From: Bacteroidota bacterium | Lineage (GTDB): Bacteria; Bacteroidota; Bacteroidia; UKL13-3 | Direction of reading: 5' to 3' | Length of the DNA: 8,666 nt | Assembly (NCBI GenBank): GCA_004293295.1 | Contig: RDYC01000278.1 | Coordinates: 1 to 8,666 of the forward strand | Part shown: piece after piece, positions 1 through 6,346 of the stretch | Numbering within the stretch: the stretch's first letter is position 1 | Layout of the letters: every line of letters starts with the position of its first letter | Notes under the pieces: model-generated | The model's input: only the letters and a program-made list of their open reading frames with translations | Database searches by the model: none | What the model was told of the DNA's origin: nothing | Made by a program: the position numbers and the translations under genes

Positions 1-1896
1 GTTGGCGGCATTAACCGAGATATTTTCAGCATGGGCGCACGCCCAATTGCACAATTAAATAGTTTACGTTTTGGCAACATCGAAAACGAAAGAACAAAAT
101 GGTTAGTACGTGGTGTGGTTAAAGGCATTAGCAGCTACGGCAACGCATTTGGCATTCCAACAGTTGGTGGTGAAGTGTATTTTGACGACTGCTACCAAAT
201 TAACCCATTGGTAAATGCCATGAGTGTGGGTATTGCCAAAGTGGGTAAAACTGTTAGTGCCATTGCTGAAGGCATAGGCAATGCCGTTTATATTTATGGC
301 TCATCAACAGGTAAAGATGGCATACATGGTGCTGCATTTGCCTCTAAAGATATTACAGAAGACTCTGCAAAGGACTTGCCATCTGTGCAAGTTGGAGATC
401 CTTTTTGGGAGAAATTGATTTTGGAAGCTACCATGGAGTTAATAGAAACAGGTGGTGTTGTGGGCATGCAAGACATGGGTGCTGCTGGCATTACCTGCTC
501 TACCAGCGAAATGAGTGCCAAAAGCGGAACAGGCATGAAAGTTTGGCTTGATAAGGTTCCCATGCGCCAAGCCGATATGAAAGATTGGGAAATTTTACTT
601 TCAGAATCACAAGAGCGTATGCTGGTGGTTGTAAATAAAGGCTTTGAACAACAGTTTGAACAAATTTTTGAAAAGTGGGATTTAACCTATGCACAAATTG
701 GTGAGGTAACAGATACCGGACGCGTTCAATATTACATGCACGGAGAGTTGGTTGGCGATATTCCTGGTGAAAGTTTGGTATTGGGTGGAGGTGCCCCTGT
801 TTACCACCGTGAGTATACTGAGCCTAAATACTTTCAGGAAATTGCAAAATTTAACATCAACAACATTGCTGATTGCGACTTGGCACAAGCCGCAATTATT
901 GCAAAAAAATTAGCAGCCCACCCGAACATTGCCAGCAAACGTTGGGTTTATAACCAGTACGATAGCATGGTGGGCACCATTAACCAAACCACCAATGCAC
1001 CTAGTGATGCGGGAGTGGTAAAAGTTAAAGGCACCGACAAATCAATTGCCATGACCACCGATTGCAACAGCCGTTTTGTACACGCCAACCCCTATGTTGG
1101 TGGTATGATTGCGGTGAGTGAAGCCGCACGTAATTTGGTGTGCAGTGGTGCAGAACCTGCTGCGGTTACCAATTGCCTTAATTTTGGAAACCCTTACAAC
1201 ACAGAAGTGTATTACCAATTTGTGCATGCCTTAAAAGGAATGGGTGAGGCTTGTATCAAATTTGATACTCCGGTTACCGGTGGAAACGTAAGTTTCTATA
1301 ACCAAAGCAGCGATAATGATGCCGTGTTTCCAACACCAACTATTGGCATGGTGGGTTTAATCCGTGGCAAAAAACACATGACTTTAGATTTTAAAGCAGC
1401 AGGTGATTTTATCTATCTCATTGGTTCTTCTAAAAACGATATTGCTTCTTCACAATATTTGGTATCGCAACACCAAGTACAACTTTCTCCTGCACCTGCA
1501 TTTGATTTAGAAGAGGAGTACCAAGTGCAACAAGCCACCAGCAAACTTATTGCTGCTGATTTGGTGCAATCAGCGCACGATTGCAGCGAAGGGGGCTTAT
1601 TCATTAACTTATTAGAAAGTGCCATGGTGCGCAGCCTTGGTATTGATATTAAAAAAAGCAATGCCGATTTACGCAATGATGCTTTCTTGTTTGGTGAAGC
1701 CCAAAGCCGCATAGTGGTTTCTGTTAAACCAGGTAATGCCGCTCAGGTTGAAGCCCTGCTCAATAGCTTAAATGTATCGTTTGAAAAGTTAGGCGCAGTA
1801 ACCGAAAGCAACATGGTTATTGATGGGGTAAACTTTGGCCAAACAACCGATTTTGCTAACGTATACAATACTTCATTGGAAAAGGCTTTGGCATAA
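1..1896 (+). CDS. purL: Phosphoribosylformylglycinamidine synthase subunit PurL (5' end cut by window)
   Basis: PurL catalyses the ATP- and glutamine-dependent conversion of FGAR to FGAM, the fourth step of de novo purine synthesis, in the cytoplasm. The frame is open from base 1, so the ATG at 31 is internal and the start lies upstream. About 631 residues are visible. Small-type PurL is about 740 residues, so roughly 110 N-terminal residues are missing. Seen motifs: VGGINRDIFSMGARPIA at the left edge, GIHGAAFASKDI (319-354), the GDPFWEKL and QDMGAAGITCS block followed by LSESQERM, TGGNVSFYN (about 1276-1302) and HDCSEGGL (about 1576-1599). Together these give both halves of the PurM-like ATP-binding fold. 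There is no glutaminase domain at the C-terminus, so this is the small type. That type works with separate PurQ and PurS subunits, which are not in the window. The gene ends in a hairpin terminator and so is probably last in its transcript. Confidence 0.97.
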   Translation, partial: VGGINRDIFSMGARPIAQLNSLRFGNIENERTKWLVRGVVKGISSYGNAFGIPTVGGEVYFDDCYQINPLVNAMSVGIAKVGKTVSAIAEGIGNAVYIYGSSTGKDGIHGAAFASKDITEDSAKDLPSVQVGDPFWEKLILEATMELIETGGVVGMQDMGAAGITCSTSEMSAKSGTGMKVWLDKVPMRQADMKDWEILLSESQERMLVVVNKGFEQQFEQIFEKWDLTYAQIGEVTDTGRVQYYMHGELVGDIPGESLVLGGGAPVYHREYTEPKYFQEIAKFNINNIADCDLAQAAIIAKKLAAHPNIASKRWVYNQYDSMVGTINQTTNAPSDAGVVKVKGTDKSIAMTTDCNSRFVHANPYVGGMIAVSEAARNLVCSGAEPAAVTNCLNFGNPYNTEVYYQFVHALKGMGEACIKFDTPVTGGNVSFYNQSSDNDAVFPTPTIGMVGLIRGKKHMTLDFKAAGDFIYLIGSSKNDIASSQYLVSQHQVQLSPAPAFDLEEEYQVQQATSKLIAADLVQSAHDCSEGGLFINLLESAMVRSLGIDIKKSNADLRNDAFLFGEAQSRIVVSVKPGNAAQVEALLNSLNVSFEKLGAVTESNMVIDGVNFGQTTDFANVYNTSLEKALA

Positions 1897-1926
1897 GCAT
1901 TTTACCTTAAAATGCTGTTTTCTTTT
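1896..1926 (+). terminator. Rho-independent terminator of purL
   Basis: An 8-bp perfect stem AGCATTTT (1896-1903) pairs with AAAATGCT (1909-1916) around a 5-base loop and is followed by a T-rich tail (GTTTTCTTTT). The stem begins on the last base of the purL stop codon. An ATG at 1912, in frame with the next small gene, lies inside the right arm, which argues against using it as a start. Confidence 0.8.
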
Positions 1927-1936
1927 AGCCATTTTT

Positions 1937-1944
1937 TATCTTTG
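1937..1944 (+). promoter_or_regulatory. Bacteroidota -7 promoter element for the small antitoxin-like gene
   Basis: TATCTTTG matches the TAnnTTTG element used by the primary sigma factor of Bacteroidota. It lies just after the purL terminator and directly before the ATG at 1948. Only a poor T-rich -33 region is visible. Transcription would begin around 1948-1951, so the mRNA would be leaderless from ATG 1948 or carry a leader of about 28 bases before ATG 1978. Confidence 0.6.
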
Positions 1945-1947
1945 GAT

Positions 1948-2127
1948 ATGTTATTAAAAAACCAAATAATAGAAAATATGCCCAATGAATTGAGTACGGA
2001 AGATGTAATTGAACGCATTGTTTTTATTCAAAAAATTGAGCAAGGAATAGCCGATGTTCAGCAAAACAATGTAGTTAACGAAGGTAAAATTGATTATTTG
2101 ATTGACAAATGGTCAAAATTACATTAA
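1948..2127 (+). CDS. Small putative type II antitoxin-like protein, no intact toxin beside it
   Basis: The predicted protein has 59 residues (MLLKNQIIENMP...). The centre, with STEDVIERIVFIQKIEQGI and a C-terminal lysine/tryptophan segment ending DKWSKLH, resembles short Bacteroidota antitoxins that precede RelE/ParE toxins: a helix of the IEKIIFxxKxxxGL type and a late KW. This is recognition by eye without a database match. Start choice: an upstream in-frame ATG at 1912 lies inside the purL terminator hairpin and upstream of the promoter, so it is unlikely. ATG 1948 keeps the family-like N-terminus, while ATG 1978 would give a more normal leader and 49 residues. The expected toxin gene, normally overlapping or touching the 3' end, is absent or broken (see 2109-2171). 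It could instead be an orphan regulator or an unrelated small protein. Confidence 0.55.
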   Translation: MLLKNQIIENMPNELSTEDVIERIVFIQKIEQGIADVQQNNVVNEGKIDYLIDKWSKLH

Positions 2128-2171
2128 CCCCTATTGATGAAAACAACTTTACTCTTTTTATTCATGAGTAA
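2109..2171 (+). pseudogene. Possible remnant of a RelE/ParE-type toxin start
   Basis: A 20-codon frame begins at an ATG inside the last codons of the antitoxin-like gene (19-base overlap) and ends at TAA, directly followed by TAG. The first residues read MVKITLTPID and it ends FIHE. Bacteroidota RelE/ParE toxins often start MVKIxWTPxA... and reach an I(H/Y)EYI segment near residue 20, and the overlapping position is where a toxin would start. The match is short and could be chance. I found no continuation of a toxin in any frame of the next 220 bases, so if real this is a truncated relic. Confidence 0.22.
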
Positions 2172-2395
2172 TAGCCACAATAATTAGCGCGCATTTGTAA
2201 TCCCTGTAATCTGGAATCAATTAAACGGAGCAATAACTTCTCTTGTTTATCATACCCAGTTAATAAGGGTGTACCTCACCTAGCTACATTAACTATTTTA
2301 ATTTTATCTTCCTGATTATAAATTAATTAGGTAATATCTAAAAAACTTCTGTAACTTCCCATTACCAACAAACGTATTACCGCCACTTAAGCCTG
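2128..2395. other. AT-rich intergenic gap upstream of the sigma factor
   Basis: I see no gene of normal size on either strand in this stretch. Its left end holds the possible toxin remnant, and its right end holds the ECF-type promoter at 2350-2380. A short imperfect direct repeat (TGTAATCcCTGTAATC, around 2195-2210) is present, but it has no clear function. No convincing terminator for the antitoxin-like gene is visible. Confidence 0.6.
2350..2380 (+). promoter_or_regulatory. ECF-type promoter of the sigma/anti-sigma operon (autoregulatory)
   Basis: TGTAACTT (2350-2357) and CGTATTAC (2373-2380) are separated by 15 bases. The same two 8-base boxes with the same spacing occur at 3908-3938 ahead of the beta-barrel gene. 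An AAC-bearing -35 and a CGT-bearing -10 (here AAC-N17-CGT) are hallmarks of ECF sigma promoters. Transcription would begin around 2386-2389, giving a leader of under about 12 bases before ATG 2396. That the local sigma factor is the one that reads it is inference. Confidence 0.75.
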
Positions 2396-2881
2396 ATGAC
2401 CGCTGCTGAATACAACACCTGCGTTGACCAATATGCCGATGGCGTTTACCGTTTCATTGTTAAAAATGTGCGGAATGGAGAAATGGCGCGTGATATTGTG
2501 CAGGATACTTTTGAAAAGCTTTGGGTAAAAGTTACGGAGGTAAATTATGAAACGGTGAAAACCTACCTGTTTACCATGGCTTACCACACCATGATTGATG
2601 CCATTAGAAAAAATAAAATCACAGCCGACATTGAGCCGGAAAACACTCCGCATTACAGTACCTCAAACGCCTATTCTGATATAAAAACAGTGGTAAACAA
2701 GGCCCTTGAAAAACTTCCTGAAATACAACGCACCATAATTATGTTGCGAGATTATGAAGGATACAGTTATGAGGAAATAGGAAGCATTACCGGTTTAAAT
2801 GAGAGCCAAGTAAAAGTTTACATTTACCGTGCCCGGGTATTTTTAAAATCATACATTGTTGATTTGGACAGGGTATTATGA
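2396..2881 (+). CDS. ECF-family RNA polymerase sigma factor
   Basis: This 161-residue protein has the size and two-domain layout of an extracytoplasmic-function (sigma-70 group IV) factor. Region 2 covers roughly residues 8-72 and includes the core-binding/-10 helix ARDIVQDTFEKLWVK (31-45). A linker rich in Asn, Pro and Ser follows (about 74-95). Region 4 covers roughly 100-154 with the helix-turn-helix YSYEEIGSITGLNESQVKVY (about 123-142), which reads the -35 box. It acts in the cytoplasm with core RNA polymerase. The ATG at 2396 is the first start after the predicted promoter and leaves a very short leader. The stop overlaps the next gene as ATGA, which implies translational coupling with its anti-sigma partner. 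The signal it answers cannot be read from the sequence. Confidence 0.93.
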   Translation: MTAAEYNTCVDQYADGVYRFIVKNVRNGEMARDIVQDTFEKLWVKVTEVNYETVKTYLFTMAYHTMIDAIRKNKITADIEPENTPHYSTSNAYSDIKTVVNKALEKLPEIQRTIIMLRDYEGYSYEEIGSITGLNESQVKVYIYRARVFLKSYIVDLDRVL

Positions 2882-3891
2882 GCATTAACAGAAATACATA
2901 CGAGATTTATCTGGTAGATTACTATGAAGGTAATTTAGATGCACTTCAAGTGTCTGAATTATTGTTGTTTCTTGAACAAAACCCTGATTTAAAAGCCGAG
3001 TGTGAGAACCTAGAATTTGTTTATTTGGCTCAAGATAATATTGCCCCCTTAGATAAAGGCAGTTTAAAAAAACCGGATGTTGATGCTACAAAAGAAAGGA
3101 ATGAACACCTGCTTATTGCCCAACTGGAAGGTGATTTAACTAAAGGTGAGCTAGATGAACTGACTCGGGCTAAAGCACTTTACCCGGAACTAAATACCGC
3201 TGAAAAACTGTTTGCATTAACAAAACTTACACCTGATTTATCGGTACAATACCCGCGAAAAAGAAACTTAAAACGTTTTGTGTTGATGGCCTATTACCCT
3301 GCACTCATGAGGATTGCAGCCGTTTTAATTTTATTCAGTACCATAGGTCTTTATTTTTGGCGTCCTTTCCATTCAACAGTTGCTGTTAGCGAATTGCCCG
3401 CAAAAAAAACTATTGCCCCTAACCGCACACCATCACTAAGTCAGGAAGCCGTTGCTGAACATCATCCTAAAACCATGGCTAAGCAACCTAAACTTACTGT
3501 ATCAAAGCGTCTAAATCGCGCCATTGTAGCCCAAAAACATCATGCTGAAGCCATTTACCAAGCACCCAAAATTGTTACACAACCTGTAGCTTTGCCACAA
3601 CGATGGGTTATTCCTCCGGTTGTTGCAAATAATAACTATCATCTGCCCGTAGTTACCTCACCAACCTTTAAACCCGCCATTGCCAATATTGAAACAAATT
3701 CCCCTCCACAAAGTGAGTTTATTTCTATTGGGGAATGGATTAAACATAAGGTAAACAAGGCCCTTAAAACAGAAAATGTAGTTGCTGGCATTAACAAAAG
3801 TGGGGCTAATGTATATTTTAGCAGAGATACTGTTTCGGGAAAAATAACTCGCTTTGAAATTGCAGGAATTGGTTTCGAACGTAACCACTAA
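2878..3891 (+). CDS. Single-span anti-sigma factor of Bacteroidota type, with duplicated cytoplasmic head
   Basis: This 337-residue protein is the likely partner that holds the upstream sigma factor inactive. The cytoplasmic head (1-135) contains two copies of one module: EGNL...EL...PDL (residues 17-38) and EGDL...EL...PEL (84-105), aligned without gaps at an offset of 67. A basic stretch (PRKRNLKR, 126-133) precedes one membrane helix (about 145-161, RIAAVLILFSTIGLYFW), so the N-terminus should face the cytoplasm. The periplasmic arm (162-337) is rich in Pro, Ala, Lys and His and low in complexity up to about 265. It ends in a better ordered segment with SIGEWIKHKVNKAL and a terminal strand-like IAGIGFERN. 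No HxxxCxxC zinc motif and no FecR domain are visible, so it is neither a ZAS nor a FecR-type anti-sigma factor. The ATGA overlap with the sigma gene supports the pairing. Function is inferred from position, topology and the repeated head. Confidence 0.8.
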   Translation: MSINRNTYEIYLVDYYEGNLDALQVSELLLFLEQNPDLKAECENLEFVYLAQDNIAPLDKGSLKKPDVDATKERNEHLLIAQLEGDLTKGELDELTRAKALYPELNTAEKLFALTKLTPDLSVQYPRKRNLKRFVLMAYYPALMRIAAVLILFSTIGLYFWRPFHSTVAVSELPAKKTIAPNRTPSLSQEAVAEHHPKTMAKQPKLTVSKRLNRAIVAQKHHAEAIYQAPKIVTQPVALPQRWVIPPVVANNNYHLPVVTSPTFKPAIANIETNSPPQSEFISIGEWIKHKVNKALKTENVVAGINKSGANVYFSRDTVSGKITRFEIAGIGFERNH

Positions 3892-3907
3892 AAAAATTTA
3901 ATGCTGT

Positions 3908-3938
3908 TGTAACTTTTTGTTTGGTTCATCCGTATTAC
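3908..3938 (+). promoter_or_regulatory. ECF-type promoter of the solenoid-barrel gene (second copy of the 2350 promoter)
   Basis: TGTAACTT (3908-3915), 15 bases, then CGTATTAC (3931-3938). Both boxes and the spacing are identical to 2350-2380, while the spacer sequence between them differs, as expected for a conserved promoter rather than a recent duplication. A GC dinucleotide one base after the -10 box is also shared. It places the downstream gene in the regulon of the local sigma factor, with a leader of about 14 bases before ATG 3958. Confidence 0.75.
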
Positions 3939-3957
3939 AGCGAAACATCAAAAAATT

Positions 3958-5382
3958 ATGCAACAATTTAAATTAAAGTTGGCCATATTAATAGGTGCGC
4001 CAATATTACTTGCCAATGTTTTGTTAGCCCAAAACAACCAACCTTTACCCGAGTTTGATAAAATTAACTTAGACGGCCGAGCCAAAGTTGAATTAATTAT
4101 AGCCGACAGAAACTCCATTTACTCTGATGGGATTTTTACTGACCAGCCTGAGGTTAGAAATGGGGTTCTTTATATAAACAATGGGACAAAAAATGGGGAA
4201 GTGATTAAAGTTTATACAAAATCAATCAGCTCAATTAAACTTGATGGGCAAGCAAAATTAGGTTGCACGGATTCTATCAAATCAAACGACTTGGTTATTG
4301 ATATGGATGGTGCTGCAAAAGCGGAGTTAGTGGTTGCGGCTAAAAACCTTCGCGTTGATATAGATGGCGCTGCAAATTTATACATCAGTGGTACTGTAAC
4401 ACTCTTATCAGCCGAAACTGATGGGGCTTCAAAACTTTCGGGTGATAAGCTAATTGCCACACAAGCAAACATCAATGCAGATGGTGCTTCATCAGCAAAT
4501 ATATTTGTTACCAGCAACCTCATCGCCAAAACAGATGGTGCCAGCAGCGTTAAGTTTTCCGGCAATCCAGCAAATAAATCCTTATCAATGGATGGGATAT
4601 CGTCAATTAAAGACTTGACCAATAATGAAACATTCAATGATAATAATGACAAGAGCAATGACACTACCAAAGTAAGCGTTGGTAAATACAAATTTTTGAT
4701 ACTGGAGGATGACAAAAAAGAAAAAAGCCAACCCAAACCACGTAAAGAAATGAAAACCGTTTACCAAGGTTTTGAGTGGGGAATAAATGCACTTACCACC
4801 GAGAATATGAGCTTTTCGCATGATACCCAATACAATTATTTAAACACCAATCTTGGGCGTTCTTGGTTTTTTGGGTTGAATTTGTTTGAACTTGATGCCC
4901 AGATTATCAAAAATAAAGTTGCCCTCACCACCGGTTTGGGTATGCAATGGAGCAATTACCATTTTGATGGCGACAGGTACCTTACCCCAAAAATTGATTC
5001 TCTTGGAACCACAACTTCCGGTTCAGCCCTAAGCAAAAACAAACTGTACACGTTTGATTTAAATGCACCGCTCCTGATTAAGTTTGCACCCGGAAGCAAA
5101 AGTTCAGGTAAAAAAGGTTTTCATTTGGCAACCGGATTTATTATAAGGTATATGGCTACTGCCCGCACATTTACTGAAACCAAAGCCAACGGGTATACGC
5201 AAAAAACCCGTATTCAAGATGATTTTAACATTAACCCCTTTAAAGTTGACGCAACCGTAAGGGTTGGTTTTAATAAGGTAAACTTATTTGCAACTTATGC
5301 ATTAACCCCCTATTTCAATAACAGCAAAGCACCTGATATTCGCACATTTGCCGCTGGAGTAACCTTAATTGGTTTTAATTAA
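3958..5382 (+). CDS. Secreted GIN-type DG-repeat beta-solenoid fused to an outer-membrane beta-barrel
   Basis: This 474-residue protein starts with a Sec signal peptide (KLKLAILIGAPILLANVLLA, cleavage near residue 25). Residues about 31-220 look like a GIN (DUF2807, putative adhesin-head) domain. LPEFDKINLDG is a typical opening, and Asp-Gly pairs recur at residues 39, 96, 117, 136, 155, 175, 193 and 212, most followed by Ala or Ser. The last seven are spaced 18-21 residues apart, one per beta-helix turn. A charged low-complexity linker rich in Asn, Asp and Lys (about 222-268) leads to about 205 residues with alternating hydrophobic/polar strands and aromatic girdle residues, like the PorT-like outer-membrane barrel class, ending GVTLIGFN. 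The barrel should sit in the outer membrane. Which side the solenoid faces is not decided by the sequence. Its ECF-type promoter matches that of the upstream sigma operon, so it is probably a regulon target and perhaps a sensor or effector of the system. Ligand and role are unknown. Confidence 0.78.
   Translation: MQQFKLKLAILIGAPILLANVLLAQNNQPLPEFDKINLDGRAKVELIIADRNSIYSDGIFTDQPEVRNGVLYINNGTKNGEVIKVYTKSISSIKLDGQAKLGCTDSIKSNDLVIDMDGAAKAELVVAAKNLRVDIDGAANLYISGTVTLLSAETDGASKLSGDKLIATQANINADGASSANIFVTSNLIAKTDGASSVKFSGNPANKSLSMDGISSIKDLTNNETFNDNNDKSNDTTKVSVGKYKFLILEDDKKEKSQPKPRKEMKTVYQGFEWGINALTTENMSFSHDTQYNYLNTNLGRSWFFGLNLFELDAQIIKNKVALTTGLGMQWSNYHFDGDRYLTPKIDSLGTTTSGSALSKNKLYTFDLNAPLLIKFAPGSKSSGKKGFHLATGFIIRYMATARTFTETKANGYTQKTRIQDDFNINPFKVDATVRVGFNKVNLFATYALTPYFNNSKAPDIRTFAAGVTLIGFN
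4243..4602 (+). repeat. Seven in-frame DG repeats, period about 57 bases (18-21 codons)
   Basis: Codons for (L/M/I/T/A)DG(A/Q/I)(A/S) recur at 4243, 4306, 4363, 4420, 4480, 4534 and 4591. The core reads GATGG followed by G(C/G)GC or a close variant. DNA between the cores has diverged, so this is an old protein repeat rather than an active tandem repeat. Each unit fits one coil of a right-handed beta-solenoid with Asp-Gly at a turn. Confidence 0.75.
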
Positions 5383-5399
5383 CTGTTTATTCTTAGTTT

Positions 5400-5436
5400 A
5401 AGAGGCTGCTTTAGAATTAAAGCAGCCTCTTTTATT
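5400..5436 (+). terminator. Strong rho-independent terminator after the solenoid-barrel gene
   Basis: A perfect 14-bp stem runs from AAGAGGCTGCTTTA (5400-5413) to TAAAGCAGCCTCTT (5418-5431), with loop GAAT and a short T run (5430-5433). It lies 17 bases after the stop codon at 5382 and separates the ECF unit from tatC. Confidence 0.93.
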
Positions 5437-5462
5437 GTTACCCGTTTATATTGGTTTATTGT

Positions 5463-5470
5463 TATTTTTG
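5463..5470 (+). promoter_or_regulatory. Bacteroidota -7 promoter element for tatC
   Basis: TATTTTTG fits TAnnTTTG and ends 9 bases before the chosen tatC ATG (5480), so the mRNA would have almost no leader. A TTG lies 25 bases upstream (5435-5437), farther than the usual spacing. The element falls inside an upstream extension of the tatC frame that starts with TTG at 5435, which argues against that longer start. Confidence 0.5.
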
Positions 5471-5479
5471 CAGCCGTTT

Positions 5480-6319
5480 ATGGCACTTGATCAACTTGAC
5501 GATGAGTTTAACGACCCCAAAGAAATGAGTTTCTTTGACCACATTGATGCCTTTAGAGGACATGTGGTTAGAGCTGTTATCGCTATTTTGGTGCTATCGG
5601 TAGTTGCCTTCTTTAATAAATACTTGTTATTTGACGTGATCATTTTCGGACCAATTCATACTGATTTCTGGACCTATGGCCTACTCTGCGATTTATCTCA
5701 TTTGGTAACCAACAGTGATGAATACTGCATCAAAGAAATGGGGTTTGAGCTTTCCAATATTAGTATGAGCGGGCAATTTACAGAGCATATTTTTGTTGCG
5801 TTTGTTTCCGGATTAATACTGGCATTCCCCTACTTGCTTTGGGAGATGTGGCGTTTTATCAAACCTGCCCTAAGCGCAAAAGAAATTAAATATGCAAAAG
5901 GGTTGGTGTTTTACAGCTCCTCTTTGTTTTTTATTGGCATTTTATTCGGCTATTTTTTTCTTTCTCCATTGTCTATTAATTTCTTAGGCTCATATAAAGT
6001 AAGTGAACTCGTAAGTAATGAAATTAACCTCGACTCCTACGTGTCTTTTATTTCAACCCTCACATTTGCCACGGGATTAATATTTGAAATGCCCATTTTG
6101 GTATATTTTCTGGCCAAAATTGGTATTTTAGGCAGCACATGGATGCGCAAAAACAGGCGTTATGCCGTGGTGGTCATTTTGGTTTTAGCCGGTTTGCTTA
6201 CCCCTTCACCTGATATTGCCAGTATGATTTTAATGTTCATCCCTCTATATGGGTTGTTTGAAACAAGCATACTGGTGGCCAGAAGGGTTGAAAGTAAAAG
6301 AAAAATTCCAACCACTTAA
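5480..6319 (+). CDS. tatC: Sec-independent (twin-arginine) protein translocase subunit TatC
   Basis: TatC is the inner-membrane receptor of the Tat pathway. It binds twin-arginine signal peptides of folded proteins and recruits TatA. The 279-residue product has six predicted membrane helices, near residues 31-46, 101-121, 141-164, 187-210, 229-241 and 245-266. Family marks are the TM2 motif with FPYLLWEMWRFIKPAL (116-131), the conserved glutamate of FEMP in TM4 (E203), and TPSPD (241-245) before the last helix. The N-terminal motif is usually close to EHLEELR. Here it is FDHIDAFRGH, a diverged form. Two cysteines (C70, C83) lie in the first periplasmic loop. ATG 5480 is chosen because a promoter element lies just upstream. 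ATG 5525 (MSFFDH) is a possible shorter start. No tatA or tatB is in the window. The gap to rpiB is 27 bases with no terminator, so the two are probably co-transcribed. Confidence 0.95.
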   Translation: MALDQLDDEFNDPKEMSFFDHIDAFRGHVVRAVIAILVLSVVAFFNKYLLFDVIIFGPIHTDFWTYGLLCDLSHLVTNSDEYCIKEMGFELSNISMSGQFTEHIFVAFVSGLILAFPYLLWEMWRFIKPALSAKEIKYAKGLVFYSSSLFFIGILFGYFFLSPLSINFLGSYKVSELVSNEINLDSYVSFISTLTFATGLIFEMPILVYFLAKIGILGSTWMRKNRRYAVVVILVLAGLLTPSPDIASMILMFIPLYGLFETSILVARRVESKRKIPTT

Positions 6320-6346
6320 TTTATACTATACTAGAATATAAAACTT

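Noticed and set aside
1413..1712. Antisense open frame of 99 codons within purL
   Set aside because: It is fully contained in conserved PurL coding sequence, and its translation shows no family-like motif.
2368..2375. Minus-strand TAnnTTTG match (CAAACGTA on the plus strand)
   Set aside because: It overlaps the ECF promoter spacer and -10 box, and no gene follows on the minus strand. It is a chance match.
4212..4736. Antisense open frame of 174 codons across the solenoid gene
   Set aside because: It lies opposite a gene with signal peptide, repeats and promoter. The open frame follows from the GATGG(T/C)GC repeats and has no promoter or recognisable domain.
5435..5479. Longer tatC start at TTG 5435 adding 15 hydrophobic residues
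   Set aside because: The codon touches the tail of the preceding terminator and lies upstream of the TATTTTTG promoter element. TatC needs no signal peptide.
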